Part shown: piece by piece, positions 4,814 to 5,107 of the stretch
Layout of the letters: every line of letters starts with the position of its first letter
Position numbering within the stretch: the stretch's first letter is position 1
DNA from: Gammaproteobacteria bacterium
GTDB lineage: Bacteria; Pseudomonadota; Gammaproteobacteria; Burkholderiales; Thiobacillaceae
Length of the DNA: 5,107 nucleotides
Direction of reading: 5' to 3'
NCBI GenBank assembly: GCA_018820745.1
Contig: JAHJNP010000256.1
Location: 1 to 5,107 of the forward strand
Notes under the pieces: model-generated
The model's input: only the letters and a program-made list of their open reading frames with translations
Database searches by the model: none
What the model was told of the DNA's origin: nothing
Program-made: the position numbers and the translations under genes

Positions 4814-5107
4814 TTAGCGCCGATGCGGATGCTCGCCCGCACGAAAATGCCGCCGCGGCCCCTTGGGGTGTTCCTGCATCTGGCAGGCGCGGCGGAACGC
4901 CAGCAAGGCGTCCTGCGCATGTCCCAGCACGCTGCCGTGGGGATAGTGTCCCGCCGCGCCCGGTTCACCCGCGGCAACGCCGGTTAGCAGCGCGATGCCC
5001 TCGGTCGCGTGATCCGCGGCATGGATATGGAAACGCCCGCTGGCGACGGCCGCCACCAGCCGCGGCGACAGCATCAGATGGCGGCGGTTGCGCGCGGGAA
5101 TCAGCAC
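4814..5107 (-). CDS. Lon-family ATP-dependent protease (LonB/YcbZ-like), C-terminal 97 residues only
   Basis: The reading frame is open to the window edge and ends with TAA at 4814-4816. The 97 residues start VLIPARNRRHLMLSPRLVAA and continue with VASGRFHIHAADHATEGIALLTG (21-43), then AGEPGA and YPHGSVLGHAQDALLAF (55-71). This is the end of the Lon-type Ser-Lys protease domain as found in AAA-fused Lon relatives such as YcbZ (AAA_32 plus Lon_C). In Lon, VLIP directly follows the catalytic Lys (K-x-VLIP), so that residue should lie just beyond the edge; the Ser and the ATPase part are also outside. The last 20 residues are basic and His-rich (RRHFRAGEHPHRR), a tail I do not recognise from the family. 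The GTG at the very edge is an internal Val codon, not a start. Confidence 0.85.
   Translation of the reverse strand: MLIPARNRRHLMLSPRLVAAVASGRFHIHAADHATEGIALLTGVAAGEPGAAGHYPHGSVLGHAQDALLAFRRACQMQEHPKGPRRHFRAGEHPHRR

Overview
The window is about 5.1 kb of GC-rich chromosomal DNA with six complete protein genes and two partial ones at the edges. Gene content (TrhO, YaeQ, a CspA-type cold-shock protein, a membrane-anchored retropepsin-like protease, a YbaK-type deacylase, a Lon-family protease), codon use and CGTCATT-type palindromic repeats suggest a betaproteobacterium, perhaps in the Nitrosomonadales/Rhodocyclales range. That placement is an inference from protein style, not from a marker gene. 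There are no rRNA or tRNA genes, no CRISPR array, no phage genes and no transposase.

Layout. Positions 1-546 (minus) hold the N-terminal 182 residues of the tRNA U34 hydroxylase TrhO, cut at its likely active-site cysteine. A 164-bp divergent intergenic region follows. Positions 711-1595 (plus) encode a METTL25/RRNAD1-like SAM methyltransferase. Positions 1643-2209 (plus) encode an unusual cysteine-rich lipoprotein with a Leu/Tyr heptad helix. A 142-bp nested palindromic repeat (2236-2377) separates this gene from the convergent yaeQ (2405-2947, minus). Next on the minus strand come a cold-shock gene (3091-3297) with its own promoter, a roughly 110-nt leader and a strong terminator; a retropepsin-like membrane protease (3461-3985); a YbaK/ProX-type tRNA deacylase (4125-4610); a second, degenerate paired palindrome with the same termini (4708-4795); and the last 97 residues of a Lon-family protease (4814-5107).

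Function. Two genes concern tRNA (TrhO modifies the wobble base; the YbaK-type enzyme clears mischarged tRNA). Two concern proteolysis, and one is an RNA chaperone. This is a loose housekeeping and stress neighbourhood rather than one pathway. The minus-strand genes on the right are separated by 139-203 bp gaps holding promoter-like sites or hairpins, so they are probably not a tight operon. The methyltransferase and the lipoprotein are 47 bp apart and may be co-transcribed.

No clearly new multi-gene system is visible. The parts most worth a second look are the cysteine-rich lipoprotein, the bacterial METTL25-like methyltransferase, the two CGTCATT...AATCCAG paired-palindrome elements, and a hairpin plus U-tract in the cold-shock leader.
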